This document shows, piece by piece, positions 49,061-58,189 of a DNA stretch of 64,000 bases (the first letter of the stretch is position 1; each line of letters opens with the position of its first letter). The stretch is taken from the NCBI RefSeq assembly GCF_017114865.1, contig NZ_JADEYH010000001.1, positions 310,001 through 374,000 on the forward strand, written 5' to 3'. The translations under genes and the position numbers were made by a program. The notes beneath the pieces are model-generated. The model ran no database searches. It had not been told where the DNA came from and worked only from the letters and a program-made list of their open reading frames with translations. This DNA comes from Streptomyces verrucosisporus. GTDB lineage: Bacteria; Actinomycetota; Actinomycetes; Streptomycetales; Streptomycetaceae.

Positions 49061-49155
49061 CGGGTCGGCGTCCGAACCGTCCCACTCGGCATAGGTCGGC
49101 GCACCGCAACCATCGTGGAGCGGCGACACGTAACTCGAGGCGAGAGGCCTTCGAC

Positions 49156-50415
49156 GTGGCAGCACCGCAGAACTACCTCGCAGTCATCAAGGTCGTCGGT
49201 ATCGGCGGCGGCGGCGTCAACGCCATCAACCGGATGATCGAGGTCGGTCTCAAGGGCGTCGAGTTCATCGCGATCAACACCGACGCACAGGCCCTGCTGA
49301 TGAGCGACGCCGACGTCAAGCTCGACGTCGGCCGCGAGCTCACCCGCGGCCTCGGTGCCGGCGCCAACCCCGATGTCGGCCGCAAGGCAGCCGAGGACCA
49401 CCGGGAGGAGATCGAGGAGGTCCTCAAGGGGGCCGACATGGTCTTCGTCACCGCCGGCGAGGGCGGCGGCACCGGCACCGGCGGCGCGCCCGTCGTCGCG
49501 AACATCGCACGTTCTCTGGGCGCCCTCACCATCGGCGTCGTCACCCGCCCGTTCACCTTCGAGGGCCGCCGCCGGGCCAACCAGGCCGAGGACGGCATCG
49601 CGGCCCTGCGCGACGAGGTCGACACCCTCATCGTCATCCCCAACGACCGGCTGCTGTCCATCTCGGACCGTCAGGTGAGCGTGCTCGACGCGTTCAAGTC
49701 CGCGGACCAGGTACTGCTGTCGGGTGTTCAGGGCATCACCGACCTCATCACCACACCCGGCCTGATCAACCTGGACTTCGCGGACGTCAAGTCCGTGATG
49801 TCCGAGGCCGGTTCGGCGCTCATGGGCATCGGCTCGGCACGCGGCGACGACCGCGCGGTGGCCGCCGCCGAGATGGCGATCTCCTCGCCGCTGCTGGAGG
49901 CGTCCATCGACGGCGCCCGCGGTGTGCTGCTGTCCATCTCCGGCGGCTCCGACCTGGGTCTGTTCGAGATCAACGAGGCGGCCCAGCTGGTGAGCGAGGC
50001 CGCGCACCCCGAGGCGAACATCATCTTCGGCGCGGTCATCGACGACGCCCTCGGCGACGAGGTCCGCGTCACCGTCATCGCGGCCGGTTTCGACGGCGGG
50101 CAGCCGCCGGCCAAGAACCGTGACAAGGTGCTCGGTTCGTACGCCGGAGGCAAGGAGGAGGCGCCGGCCGCTCCGCGCCCGGCGGCCTCCGAGCCCGACC
50201 GCCCGTCCTTCGGCGGGCTCGGATCGGTCACCCCGCGCGAGGAGGAGCCGTCCCCGGCCGTCCCGCTGGCGGACTCCCCGTCCGCCTACGGCGCGGGCTC
50301 CCCCTCGCCGCTGTCCGGCGAGAGCGGCACGCCCGCGGCCCCGCAGGTTCCCCCGGCCCGTCCCTACCAGGACGGTTCGGCCGAGGAACTCGACGTGCCC
50401 GACTTCCTCAAGTAG
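49156..50415 (+). CDS. ftsZ: Cell division GTPase FtsZ
   Basis: 419 aa from GTG 49156. Tubulin homologue forming vegetative cross-wall and sporulation Z-ladders. [11 protein letters not shown] near residue 16, the GTP signature [15 protein letters not shown] near 100-114, synergy loop with [11 protein letters not shown] near 203. A variable Pro/Ser/Glu-rich linker (about 320-400) is followed by the conserved C-terminal peptide LDVPDFLK that binds SepF and other partners. Confidence 0.98.
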   Translation: MAAPQNYLAVIKVVGIGGGGVNAINRMIEVGLKGVEFIAINTDAQALLMSDADVKLDVGRELTRGLGAGANPDVGRKAAEDHREEIEEVLKGADMVFVTAGEGGGTGTGGAPVVANIARSLGALTIGVVTRPFTFEGRRRANQAEDGIAALRDEVDTLIVIPNDRLLSISDRQVSVLDAFKSADQVLLSGVQGITDLITTPGLINLDFADVKSVMSEAGSALMGIGSARGDDRAVAAAEMAISSPLLEASIDGARGVLLSISGGSDLGLFEINEAAQLVSEAAHPEANIIFGAVIDDALGDEVRVTVIAAGFDGGQPPAKNRDKVLGSYAGGKEEAPAAPRPAASEPDRPSFGGLGSVTPREEEPSPAVPLADSPSAYGAGSPSPLSGESGTPAAPQVPPARPYQDGSAEELDVPDFLK

Positions 50416-50426
50416 GCACCACGAGC

Positions 50427-51200
50427 GTGATAGCACAGCACGACATCGTCAGCGGCGCGCACTTCGCCACCACCGACAGGTGGGGCGGGGTGAGCGCCGC
50501 TCCGTATGACGAACTCAACCTCGGCGGCGCGGTCGGTGACGACCCCGGCGCGGTGAGGGCCAACCGGGGACTGGCGGCGAGGGCGCTCGGCCTCGACCCG
50601 GCCGCGGTGGTCTGGATGAACCAGGTGCACGGGCGCGACGCGGCCGTCGTCACCGGGCCGTGGCGCGGCGGCGACGCGCCGTGCGTGGACGCGGTCGTGA
50701 CCGCCCGCCGGGGCCTGGCCCTGGCCGTGCTGACCGCCGACTGTGTCCCCGTCCTCCTCGCCGACCCCGTGGCCGGGGTGGTGGGAGCCGCACACGCCGG
50801 GCGGCCGGGGCTGGTCGCCGGGGTCGTCCCGGCGGTGGTCGAGGCGATGGGCTCCCTGGGCGCGGACCCGGCCCGCACGGCCGTCCGCATCGGCCCCTCG
50901 GTGTGCGGGGGCTGCTACGAGGTGCCGGAGCGGATGCGCGAGGAGGTCGCGGCCGCGGTACCCGAGGCGTACGCCACCACGAGGCGGGGCACCGCGGCGG
51001 TCGACGTCGCGGCCGGGGTACGTGCCCAACTGGCCCGGCTCGGAGTGCCGGAGCCGCCGGCGCAGCCGGTCTGCACGATGGAGTCCCCGGACCACTACTC
51101 GTACCGCCGGGAGAGGACCACCGGACGGCTGGCCGGCTATGTGTGGCTGGAGGCTCCCGCAGGCGGAGCGGGAGAGACTGACGGGGAGGCCGTCGCGTGA
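50427..51200 (+). CDS. pgeF: PgeF/YlmD, peptidoglycan editing factor (multicopper-oxidase-like fold)
   Basis: 257 aa from GTG 50427, 11 nt after ftsZ. COG1496 family, formerly called polyphenol oxidase or laccase. Metal residues: His in NQVHGRD near residue 71, Cys in LTADCVPVLLAD near 108, and His in GAAHAGRPGLVAGVV near 125. GPSVCGGCYEV and SYRRERTTGRLAGYVWL complete the signature. In E. coli YfiH removes mis-incorporated residues from UDP-MurNAc precursors. The ftsZ-ylmD-ylmE order is conserved. Stop overlaps the next gene (GTGA). Confidence 0.92.
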   Translation: MIAQHDIVSGAHFATTDRWGGVSAAPYDELNLGGAVGDDPGAVRANRGLAARALGLDPAAVVWMNQVHGRDAAVVTGPWRGGDAPCVDAVVTARRGLALAVLTADCVPVLLADPVAGVVGAAHAGRPGLVAGVVPAVVEAMGSLGADPARTAVRIGPSVCGGCYEVPERMREEVAAAVPEAYATTRRGTAAVDVAAGVRAQLARLGVPEPPAQPVCTMESPDHYSYRRERTTGRLAGYVWLEAPAGGAGETDGEAVA

Positions 51201-51940
51201 CCGACCGCAGAACCGGCAGCGGCACCGACCGCAGGGCCGAACTGGCCGCCAACCTCGCCCGGGTGGAGGAGCGCATCACCCGCGCTTGTGTCACCGCGGG
51301 GCGCGCGCGCGAGGACGTGACCCTGGTCGTCGTCACCAAGACCCGCCCCGCCGACGATGTGCGGCTGCTGGCCGGGCTCGGGGTGAGGCACGTGGCGGAG
51401 AACCGGGACCAGGAGGCGGCGCCCAAGGCCGAGGCCTGCGTGGACCTCCCCCTCACCTGGCACTTCGTGGGGCAGTTGCAGACCAACAAGGTCCGGTCCG
51501 TGGCCCGCTACGCCGACTTCGTCCACTCGGTCGACCGGCCCCGGCTGGTCGGCGCGCTCTCCTCGGCGGCCGAGCGCGAGGGCAGGAGGATCGGCTGCCT
51601 GCTGCAGGTCGCGCTCGACCGGGAGGCGGGTGCGGCCGGAGGGCGCGGCGGCGCGACGCCGCAGGAGGTGGGGGAGTTGGCCGACGAGGTGGCCGCGGCC
51701 CCCGGCCTCCGGCTCGCGGGCGTGATGACGGTCGCGCCTCTGTCCGGACCGTACGCCGGGAGACCGCAGGCCGCCTTCGAGCGGTTGAGGGAGATCTCAA
51801 CCGCCCTGCGGGCGGACCATCCCGGCGCGGACATGGTCTCGGCGGGGATGAGCGGGGACCTGGAGGAGGCGGTGGCCGCCGGGGCGACACATGTGCGTAT
51901 CGGCAGTGCGGTACTCGGAGTACGACCCGGGCTCCGGTAA
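51197..51940 (+). CDS. ylmE: YggS/PROSC family PLP-binding protein (YlmE)
   Basis: 247 aa from GTG 51197. TIM-barrel, racemase-like fold that binds pyridoxal phosphate and maintains PLP/amino-acid homeostasis. PLP Lys in LVVVTKTRP near residue 39, VAENRDQEAAPK, WHFVGQLQTNKV near 94, VHSVDRP, GVMTVAP, and SAGMSGDLEEAVAAGATHVRIGSAVLG at the end. Shares the ftsZ operon in most actinobacteria. Confidence 0.94.
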   Translation: MTDRRTGSGTDRRAELAANLARVEERITRACVTAGRAREDVTLVVVTKTRPADDVRLLAGLGVRHVAENRDQEAAPKAEACVDLPLTWHFVGQLQTNKVRSVARYADFVHSVDRPRLVGALSSAAEREGRRIGCLLQVALDREAGAAGGRGGATPQEVGELADEVAAAPGLRLAGVMTVAPLSGPYAGRPQAAFERLREISTALRADHPGADMVSAGMSGDLEEAVAAGATHVRIGSAVLGVRPGLR

Positions 51941-52042
51941 CGTCGCCAAGCAGGTCGGACCACAGCAGAAAATATGGTCATTCCCGCCCAGTGTGGATGA
52001 CCGCGTGAGCTCATGGGCACCGGTGACGGAGTCTTGGGTTCG

Positions 52043-52115
52043 GGGGCCTCCCCGTCGGAGGCACCGGAGGCAGAATGGGGTCTCCCCGCCGCAGGCAGGA
52101 GACGGGGCCTCCCCG
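52043..52115 (+). repeat. Three GGGGYCTCCCCG repeats upstream of sepF
   Basis: Near-identical 12-mers at 52043-52054, 52077-52088 and 52104-52115 in the 216-bp gap before sepF. Each is self-complementary (GGGG with CCCC), and copies can also pair with each other, so this stretch of leader should be highly structured. Confidence 0.65.
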
Positions 52116-52156
52116 CCGATGGCCGGGGAACCACCACAGAGCGGAGGACGCAGAGA

Positions 52157-52801
52157 ATGGCCGGCGCGATGCGCAAGATGGCGGTCTACCTCGGCCTCGT
52201 GGAGGACGATGGGTACGACGGCCCGGGGTTCGACCCCGACGACGAGTTCGAGCCCGAGCCGGAGCCCGACAGGGACCGGCGGCACCAGACGCACCAGCCC
52301 GCGGCGGCTCCCGCGGCGAAGCCCGATGGGGAGCAGGAGCCCGAGGAGCCGGTGCGGGTCGTCCACCCCCCTGCCCACCGGGAGCGGGAGCAGGTGCCCG
52401 CGCTCGCTTCCGAAAACGGACGGCACGGGAGGATTGCCCCCGTGTCATCCATCACACCCGAACGCCAGAACCTGGAGAAGAACGCACCGGTGATCATGCC
52501 CAAGGTCGTGTCCGAGAGGGAGCCCTACCGGATCACCACGCTGCACCCCCGGACGTACAACGAAGCCCGTACCATCGGGGAACACTTCCGGGAGGGCACT
52601 CCGGTGATCATGAATCTGACCGAGATGGACGACACGGACGCGAAGCGTCTTGTCGACTTCGCGGCAGGTCTGGTGTTCGGTCTCCACGGGAGTATCGAGC
52701 GGGTGACACAGAAGGTCTTCCTCCTGTCTCCTGCTAACGTCGATGTCACGGCGGAGGACAAGGCCCGCATCGCAGAGGGCGGGTTCTTCAACCAGAGCTG
52801 A
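52157..52801 (+). CDS. sepF: Cell division protein SepF
   Basis: 214 aa from ATG 52157. Starts [17 protein letters not shown], the amphipathic membrane-binding helix of SepF, followed by an acidic, disordered linker (about 18-100). The conserved core follows: [35 protein letters not shown] and [29 protein letters not shown]. SepF anchors FtsZ to the membrane; Streptomyces has no ftsA, so it is the main anchor. An earlier in-frame start would translate the repeat-rich leader and is rejected. Confidence 0.95.
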   Translation: MAGAMRKMAVYLGLVEDDGYDGPGFDPDDEFEPEPEPDRDRRHQTHQPAAAPAAKPDGEQEPEEPVRVVHPPAHREREQVPALASENGRHGRIAPVSSITPERQNLEKNAPVIMPKVVSEREPYRITTLHPRTYNEARTIGEHFREGTPVIMNLTEMDDTDAKRLVDFAAGLVFGLHGSIERVTQKVFLLSPANVDVTAEDKARIAEGGFFNQS

Positions 52802-52868
52802 GAGTCAGTGCAACCGGACGGGCCGGCCGACGGGCCGGACGCGACCAAAGGGGAGAGGGAAGCGCACG

Positions 52869-53153
52869 ATGGGCGTCGTACAGCAGGTGGTCCTCATTGT
52901 GCTGCAGGTCTTCCTGGTCGTACTGATCTTCCGCCTGGTGATGGACTACGTCTTCATGTTCGCCCGCTCATGGCAGCCCGGCAAGGCGATGGTGGTCGTC
53001 CTGGAGGCCACCTACACTGTCACTGATCCGCCACTCAAGCTACTGCGGAGGTTCATACCGCCGCTGCGCTTCGGGGGCGTGGCGCTCGACCTGTCCTTCT
53101 TCGTACTGATGATCATCGTCTACATCCTGATCAGTGTCGTGGCCAGGCTGTGA
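52869..53153 (+). CDS. YggT family membrane protein (YlmG)
   Basis: 94 aa from ATG 52869. Two YggT membrane helices, about residues 4-25 and 72-93, flank an amphipathic loop with the motif PPLKLLRRFIPPLRFGGVALDLS. It sits between sepF and divIVA as in most actinobacteria. Homologues influence nucleoid or plastid division, but the mechanism is unknown. Confidence 0.92.
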   Translation: MGVVQQVVLIVLQVFLVVLIFRLVMDYVFMFARSWQPGKAMVVVLEATYTVTDPPLKLLRRFIPPLRFGGVALDLSFFVLMIIVYILISVVARL

Positions 53154-53201
53154 GCGATACGGTCTTGCCGATATGCCGATGACTTACGTTGAGGTGAAGA
53201 G

Positions 53202-54323
53202 ATGCCGCTGACCCCCGAGGACGTGCGGAACAAGCAGTTCACAACCGTCCGCCTGCGAGAGGGCTACGACGAGGACGAGGTTGATGCCTTCCTCGACGAG
53301 GTCGAGGCCGAACTGACGCGCCTGCTCCGGGAGAACGAGGATCTGCGCGCCAAGCTGGCCGCCGCGACGCGGGCCGCCGCGCAGAACCAGCAGCAGGGCA
53401 TGCGCAAACCCGAGCCCCAGCAGCAGCAGGAACGGCCGGGTCCCGTCCCCGCCGCCATATCGGGACCGCAGCCGGTCCCGCCGGGGCAGATGGGCGGTCC
53501 GCCCCAGCTGCCCGGCGGTGCGCCGCAGCTGCCGGCAGGTCCCGGCGGGCACGGCCCGCAGGGCGGCCCCATGGGCCCCGGTCCGATGGGCCCCGGTGGT
53601 CCGGGCGGCCCGGGTGGCCCGGGCGGTCCCGGTCCGATGGGCGGCCACGGTGGTCCCGGCGGTCCGGGCATGCACCAGCAGGGCCAGGGGCCGGGCGGTG
53701 ACAGCGCGGCCCGTGTGCTGTCGCTGGCGCAGCAGACCGCCGACCAGGCGATCGCGGAGGCCCGTTCGGAGGCCAACAAGATCGTCGGTGAGGCGCGCAG
53801 CCGTGCCGAGGGCCTGGAGCGGGACGCCCGCGCCAAGGCCGACGCGCTGGAGCGGGACGCACAGGAGAAGCACCGCGTCGCGATGGGCTCGCTGGAGTCC
53901 GCCCGCGCCACGCTGGAGCGCAAGGTCGAGGACCTGCGCGGCTTCGAGCGCGAGTACCGCACCCGCCTGAAGTCGTACCTGGAGAGCCAGCTCCGTCAGC
54001 TGGAGAACCAGGCCGACGACTCCCTGGCCCCGCCGCGCACCCCGGCCACGGCCTCGCTGCCGCCGTCCCCCTCGATGGCATCGGCGGGCGCACCGGGTGG
54101 CGGCACCATGGGCGGCCACCAGTCCATGGGCGGTCCGGGCGGCGGCCACCACGGTGGTCACAGCGGCCACAACCAGGGTGGTGGTCAGACCTACGGCGGG
54201 CAGCAGCAGATGTCACCGGCGATGACCCAGCCGATGGCCCCCGTACGGCCGCAGGGTCCGCAGCCGATGCAGCAGGCGCCCTCGCCGATGCGCGGCTTCC
54301 TCATCGACGAGGACGACAACTGA
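53202..54323 (+). CDS. divIVA: Polar growth organiser DivIVA, with a Gly/Pro-rich linker
   Basis: 373 aa from ATG 53202. The N-terminal lipid-binding domain (1-60) begins [13 protein letters not shown] and contains the first coiled coil. Residues about 62-167 are a low-complexity Gln/Pro/Gly/Met linker, including collagen-like GGP repeats near 128-155. The second coiled coil spans about 168-270, followed by a Gly/His/Met/Gln-rich tail. DivIVA marks hyphal tips, directs tip extension and branching, and is essential in Streptomyces. A strong terminator follows. Confidence 0.96.
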   Translation: MPLTPEDVRNKQFTTVRLREGYDEDEVDAFLDEVEAELTRLLRENEDLRAKLAAATRAAAQNQQQGMRKPEPQQQQERPGPVPAAISGPQPVPPGQMGGPPQLPGGAPQLPAGPGGHGPQGGPMGPGPMGPGGPGGPGGPGGPGPMGGHGGPGGPGMHQQGQGPGGDSAARVLSLAQQTADQAIAEARSEANKIVGEARSRAEGLERDARAKADALERDAQEKHRVAMGSLESARATLERKVEDLRGFEREYRTRLKSYLESQLRQLENQADDSLAPPRTPATASLPPSPSMASAGAPGGGTMGGHQSMGGPGGGHHGGHSGHNQGGGQTYGGQQQMSPAMTQPMAPVRPQGPQPMQQAPSPMRGFLIDEDDN

Positions 54324-54364
54324 CGCAGCCGCCGTAGGCGGCGGGTGAATCGGATCGGCATATC

Positions 54365-54411
54365 GCAGAGGGCCGGGCCCGGGATCGAAGATCCCGGGCC
54401 CGGCCCTCTGC
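54365..54411. terminator. Bidirectional terminator between divIVA and ileS
   Basis: Perfect 22-bp stem (54365-54386 / 54390-54411) with loop GAA, between convergent genes. It ends the dcw cluster. Confidence 0.88.
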
Positions 54412-54517
54412 CGTGTCTCCGTCTCCTCCGGCCTCTTGGCCCGGGGCGGACGCCCGGCCGGGCACACCGGTGCCCCGGGCCGGCGGACGGTCCGGGGCAC
54501 CGGTGACGGCCGGACGG

Positions 54518-57500
54518 CTACACGCGGCGCAGCCGGAAGACCAGGGACAGCGACTCGTCCTCGAACGGCTCGCCGAAGGAGTCGTCCCCCGCGCCCTCCG
54601 CGCAGTCCGTCGCCAGGACCTCGTCCGAGATCAGGGACTGGTGCTCGGCCAGTGCGCGCGCGACCTCCTCGTCGTCCGACCTCCACCGCAGGGCGATCCG
54701 GTCGGCCACGTCCAGGCCGCTGTTCTTGCGGGCCTCCTGGATCAGCCGGATCGCGTCACGGGCGAGTCCCGCCCGCCGCAACTCCGGGGTGATCTCCAGG
54801 TCCAGGGCGACCGTGGCGCCGGCATCGGAGGCCACAGACCAGCCCTCGCGCGGGGTCTCGGTGATGATGACCTCCTCCGGGGAGAGGGCGATGGTCTCGC
54901 CGTCCACCTCCACCGCCGCCGTACCGGCGCGCAGCGCCGCCGACAGGGCCGCCGCGTCCGCCTCGGCGATGGCCTTGGCGACCGGCTGGGTGCGCTTGCC
55001 GAACCGCCGGCCCAGCGCCCGGAAGTTGGCCTTGGCGGTGGTGTCCACCAGGGAGCCGCCGACCTCGGACAGGGAGGCGAGCGAGGTGACGTTCAGCTCC
55101 TCGGCGATCTGCTCGCGCAGATCGTCGCTGAGCAGTTCGAAGCCCTGCGCCGCCAGCAGTGCGCGGGACAGCGGCTGCCGGGTCTTGACCCCCGACTCCG
55201 CGCGCGTGGCCCGGCCCAGCTCCACCAGCCGCCGCACCAGCAGCATGTCGCGGGACAGGTCCGGGTCGACGGCGGACAGATCGGCCTCGGGCCAGTCGGC
55301 CAGGTGCACGGAGTCCGGCGCTCCGGGGGTAACGGGGACGACCAGGTCCTGCCAGACCCGCTCGGTGATGAACGGCACCAGCGGGGCCATCAGCCGGGTG
55401 ACGGTCTCCAGTACGTCGTGCAGGGTGCGCAGCGCCGCCGCGTCGCCCTGCCAGAAGCGGCGCCGGGAGCGGCGCACGTACCAGTTGGACAGATCGTCCA
55501 CGAAGGTGGACAGCAGCTTGCCCGTGCGCTGTGTGTCGTAGGCCTCCATGGCCTGGGTGCACTGGTCGACCAGGGCGTGCAGTTCGCTCAGCAGCCAGCG
55601 GTCCAGCAGCGGGCGGTCGGCGGGAGCCGGGTCGGACCGGGACGGCGCCCAGCCGGAGGTGCGGGCGTACAGGGCCTGGAAGGCGACGGTGTTCCAGTAG
55701 GTCAGCAGGGTCTTGCGGACGACCTCCTGGATCGTGCCGTGGCCGACGCGCCGCGCGCTCCACGGGGAGCCGCCGGCGGCCATGAACCAGCGCACCGCGT
55801 CCGCGCCGTGCCGGTCCATCAGCGGGATGGGCTCCAGGATGTTGCCCAGGTGCTTGGACATCTTGCGGCCGTCCTCAGCGAGGATGTGGCCCAGGCAGAC
55901 CACGTTCTCGTAGGAGGAGCGGTCGAAGACGAGCGTGCCGACCGCCATCAGCGTGTAGAACCAGCCGCGGGTCTGGTCGATGGCCTCGGAGATGAACTGC
56001 GCCGGGTAGCGCTTCTCGAAGACATCCTTGTTGCGGTACGGGTAGCCCCACTGGGCGAAGGGCATCGAGCCCGAGTCGTACCAGGCGTCGATGACCTCCG
56101 GGACGCGGACGGCCGTCAGCGAGCAGCCCTCGGCGGTGCAGCCGAAGACGACGTCGTCGATGTACGGGCGGTGCGGGTCCAGGCCGGACTGGTCGGTGCC
56201 GGTCAGCTCCGACAGCTCCACCAGCGAGCCGACGCATGTGAGGTGGCCCTCCTCGCAGCGCCAGATGGGCAGCGGGGTGCCCCAGTAGCGGTTGCGGGAC
56301 AGGGCCCAGTCGATGTTGTTGTCCAGCCAGTCGCCGTAGCGGCCGTGCTTGACCGACTCCGGGAACCAGTTGGTCCGCTCGTTCTCCCGCAGCAGCTCGT
56401 CCTTGATCGCGGTGGTGCGGATGTACCAGGACGGCTGGGCGTAGTAGAGCAGCGCGGTGTGGCAGCGCCAGCAGTGCGGGTAGCTGTGCTCGTAGGGCAG
56501 GTGGCGGAAGAGCAGGCCACGGGCGTCGAGGTCGGCGACCAGCGCTTCGTCGGCCTTCTTGAAGAACTGCCCGCCCACCAGCTCCAGGCCCTCCTCGAAG
56601 GTGCCGTCGGGCCGGACGGGGTTGACCACCGGGAGCCCGTAGGCCCGGCAGGTGAGCAGGTCGTCCTCGCCGAAGGCGGGGGACTGGTGGACCAGACCGG
56701 TGCCGTCCTCGGTGGTGACGTACCCGGCGTTCAGGACGAAGTGGGCGCCCTCGATCTCCACCAGGTCGAACGGGCGGCGGTAGGCCCAGCGCTCCATCTC
56801 GCGGCCGGTGAAGGTCTGCCCGGTCGCGCTCCAGCCCTCTCCGAGGGCCTTGGCCAGCAGCGGCTCGGCCACCACCAGCTTCTCGGTGCCGTCGGTGGCC
56901 ACCGCGTAGGTGACGTCGGGGTGGGCGGCCACGGCGGTGTTGGACACCAGCGTCCAGGGCGTGGTCGTCCACACCAGCAGCGAGGCCTCGCCGGCCAGCG
57001 GGCCGGAGGTCAGCGGGAGGCGGACGTAGACCGAGGGGTCCACGACGGTCTCGTAGCCCTGCGCCAGCTCGTGGTCGGACAGGCCGGTGCCGCAGCGCGG
57101 GCACCAAGGCGCCACGCGGTGGTCCTGGACGAGCAGGCCCTTGCCGAAGATCTCCTTCAGCGACCACCACACGGACTCGATGTAGGCCGGGTCCATCGTC
57201 CGGTAGGCGTCGTCCATGTCGACCCAGTAACCCATCCGGGTCGTCAGCTCGGCGAACGCGTCGGTGTGCCGGGTCACCGACTCGCGGCACCTGGCGTTGA
57301 ACTCCGCGATGCCGTAGGCCTCGATGTCCTGCTTGCCGTTGAAGCCCAGCTCCTTCTCCACCGCCAGCTCCACGGGCAGCCCGTGGCAGTCCCAGCCGGC
57401 CTTGCGCGCCACGTGGTAGCCGCGCATGGTGCGGAAGCGGGGGAAGACGTCCTTGAAGACGCGGGCCTCGATGTGGTGGGCGCCGGGCATGCCGTTCGCG

Positions 57501-57667
57501 GTCGGCGGACCCTCGTAGAACACCCACTCGGGGCGGCCCTCGGACTGTTCCAGGCCGCGGGCGAAGACCTTGTTCTCGCGCCAGAAGTCCAGTACGGCGC
57601 GCTCCAGGGCGGGCAGGTCGACCTGGGCGGGCACCGGACGGTACCGGGGCGGGGGCTGCGGGCTCAT
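54518..57667 (-). CDS. ileS: Isoleucyl-tRNA synthetase, IleRS2 type with GXHH signature
   Basis: 1049 aa from ATG 57667 with GGAGGAAG upstream; the longer frame to 57769 lies in the T-box. Class I synthetase charging tRNA-Ile. The catalytic signature normally read as HIGH is GAHH at residues 62-65 (NGMPGAHH). KMSKH is near residue 602. The CP1 editing domain has WTTTPWTLVSNTAVA, and the anticodon-binding domain has RRFWQ. Length, GPPTANG and the divergent C-terminus fit the eukaryote-like IleRS2 group, which is mupirocin resistant. Expression is likely controlled by an Ile T-box. Confidence 0.95.
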   Translation of the reverse strand: MSPQPPPRYRPVPAQVDLPALERAVLDFWRENKVFARGLEQSEGRPEWVFYEGPPTANGMPGAHHIEARVFKDVFPRFRTMRGYHVARKAGWDCHGLPVELAVEKELGFNGKQDIEAYGIAEFNARCRESVTRHTDAFAELTTRMGYWVDMDDAYRTMDPAYIESVWWSLKEIFGKGLLVQDHRVAPWCPRCGTGLSDHELAQGYETVVDPSVYVRLPLTSGPLAGEASLLVWTTTPWTLVSNTAVAAHPDVTYAVATDGTEKLVVAEPLLAKALGEGWSATGQTFTGREMERWAYRRPFDLVEIEGAHFVLNAGYVTTEDGTGLVHQSPAFGEDDLLTCRAYGLPVVNPVRPDGTFEEGLELVGGQFFKKADEALVADLDARGLLFRHLPYEHSYPHCWRCHTALLYYAQPSWYIRTTAIKDELLRENERTNWFPESVKHGRYGDWLDNNIDWALSRNRYWGTPLPIWRCEEGHLTCVGSLVELSELTGTDQSGLDPHRPYIDDVVFGCTAEGCSLTAVRVPEVIDAWYDSGSMPFAQWGYPYRNKDVFEKRYPAQFISEAIDQTRGWFYTLMAVGTLVFDRSSYENVVCLGHILAEDGRKMSKHLGNILEPIPLMDRHGADAVRWFMAAGGSPWSARRVGHGTIQEVVRKTLLTYWNTVAFQALYARTSGWAPSRSDPAPADRPLLDRWLLSELHALVDQCTQAMEAYDTQRTGKLLSTFVDDLSNWYVRRSRRRFWQGDAAALRTLHDVLETVTRLMAPLVPFITERVWQDLVVPVTPGAPDSVHLADWPEADLSAVDPDLSRDMLLVRRLVELGRATRAESGVKTRQPLSRALLAAQGFELLSDDLREQIAEELNVTSLASLSEVGGSLVDTTAKANFRALGRRFGKRTQPVAKAIAEADAAALSAALRAGTAAVEVDGETIALSPEEVIITETPREGWSVASDAGATVALDLEITPELRRAGLARDAIRLIQEARKNSGLDVADRIALRWRSDDEEVARALAEHQSLISDEVLATDCAEGAGDDSFGEPFEDESLSLVFRLRRV

Positions 57668-57671
57668 GGTG

Positions 57672-57987
57672 AGCTTCCTCCAACGGACGTGGTGACTTCC
57701 GCCGGAGGGACGAGACCGCCGCCAGTCGGCGCCGGTGCCCGCGGTACCACCCTCCTTGGCGCCGGACACGTACGCGGGTACGGGTCCACCGCCCTCTCAT
57801 TGGTGCGGCGATGCCGGTTCTACTCACCGCCCGTCGCACCGCGTGCCGTGGCCGCACGTGCGCGGGGGCTTTCTTCCGGCGGCTCCGGGGTGATCTTCAC
57901 GCCGCGCTCGCCCCCGGGCTCACACCGTCCCCGGGTCGCTCGTGGCCGCATACGGACGCTACTCGTCCCCTTCGACGCCTCTCGCTC
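57672..57987 (-). ncRNA. Isoleucine T-box riboswitch upstream of ileS
   Basis: Read on the minus strand: GGGGACGAGTAGCG near 57970-57957 (stem I start), specifier ATC at 57894-57892 in a GAAGATCACC loop (Ile codon), GTGAGTAGAACCGG (stem III region), and the T-box AGGGTGGTACCGCG at 57753-57740. A CCTCC segment (in CGTCCCTCCGG) can pair with GGAGG of the ileS ribosome-binding site, so control is probably at translation initiation, as described for actinobacterial ileS T-boxes. A TACACT box at 57999-57994 is a likely -10. Confidence 0.93.
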
Positions 57988-58189
57988 AGCCCAAGTGTAA
58001 GGGTGCCTCCCAATGGGGGCTGACCGGTTTTCCGCCCGCGGCGCAGGGCAGAACGCTTCGCGAGGGTGCGGCGCCGCGCCCGGGAAGCGGGAGCGGCCCG
58101 GCGTGCCCTGTTGCCGCACAGTCGGCGCCGATTTATCGTTCCGGTCACGATTCATACACAAGATCACAATATGTGAAGGGGTCGTGGCC

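Noticed and set aside
57668..57769. IleRS start at 57769
   Set aside because: This stretch is the T-box sequence; the ribosome-binding site GGAGGAAG is just before ATG 57667.
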